A DNA stretch of 64,000 nucleotides from Perognathus longimembris pacificus (taxonomy: Eukaryota; Chordata; Mammalia; Rodentia; Heteromyidae): assembly GCF_023159225.1 (NCBI RefSeq), contig NC_063161.1, positions 72,320,767 through 72,384,766 of the forward strand. Direction: 5' to 3'. Made by a program: the position numbers and the translations under genes. Under the pieces are notes generated by a model. That model worked only from the letters and a program-made list of their open reading frames with translations, had not been told where the DNA came from and ran no database searches. Below, in pieces: positions 63,787 through 64,000 of the stretch. Position 1 is the stretch's first letter. Each line of letters opens with the position of its first letter.

Positions 63787-64000
63787 AGCCAAGCCAGTGC
63801 CCACGCGCCAGTGTAAATCCTCAACACCCACCCGTGTGCGTGCCACTCCCGCCACAGACCAGCCTCTCCACTGGGGACCTGCGTGGCCCTTTGAAGGCTC
63901 CATCCTCGGTGCTGCCCCTGCGTGCACACACAATCCAGGATATTTTTCTGCACCCTTGGGGTCCAGGCCTACCTAGCACCCATTTGCACAAAAGCCGCTG
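63787..64000 (+). other. HIP1: HIP1 3' UTR, beginning only
   Basis: Sequence follows the stop codon directly and runs to the window end. No AATAAA or ATTAAA signal is visible in these 214 bases, so the polyadenylation site lies beyond. The segment is single-copy and fairly GC-rich. Confidence 0.85.

Overview
This is a mammalian genomic window carrying nearly all of one gene on the + strand. The gene is HIP1 (huntingtin-interacting protein 1), an endocytic adaptor that links phosphoinositide membranes, clathrin/AP2 and actin. The DNA is full of short retroposons: a 7SL-derived B1-like monomer, an ID-like (tRNA-Ala-type) monomer, and a second tRNA-like monomer joined to the right of either one. 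B1 and ID-type elements point to a rodent. The dimeric form resembles what I remember of the IDL-Geo SINE of kangaroo rats, pocket mice and gophers, so a castorimorph/geomyoid rodent is my best guess (moderate confidence; no species call is possible from here).

Layout. Positions 1-15,440 contain no coding exon that I can support; the region is SINEs, microsatellites and patches of single-copy DNA. It is probably intron 1 of the long HIP1 isoform, because the usual first exon (about 40 codons) is not in the window. A CpG island with a pyrimidine-rich promoter lies at about 15,440-16,090. It contains a short first coding exon (MDVSKM) in a strong start context. Intron 1 of this isoform (15,877-31,936) is mostly SINEs, with MIR remnants, an LTR-like block and a strong CTCF-core match. 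Thirty further coding exons run from 31,937 to the stop codon at 63,786, and the 3' UTR continues past the window end.

The 31 exons join without a frame break to 3,012 nt, or 1,003 residues plus stop. As I remember human HIP1 (1,037 aa), this is the length expected if its 40-residue first exon is replaced by the 6-residue one. In order the protein has an ANTH domain with the K-x9-K-x-K-H phosphoinositide motif, a linker with a clathrin-box-like LVDVD and AP2-type FxDxF and DPF motifs, a long coiled coil, and a C-terminal I/LWEQ (THATCH) actin-binding domain.

The points most worth checking are: (1) intron 2 has AT-AC ends and the signals of a U12-type intron; (2) the internal CpG-island promoter with its short N-terminus; (3) exon 16 sits between a C12 run in its acceptor and a G14 run just past its donor, which could pair and loop it out in frame; (4) intron 18 starts with GC; (5) a 317-bp solo LTR with a 4-bp target duplication lies in intron 9; (6) the same right SINE monomer is fused to two unrelated left monomers, with several copies flanked by perfect target duplications. 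No separate novel gene system was found.
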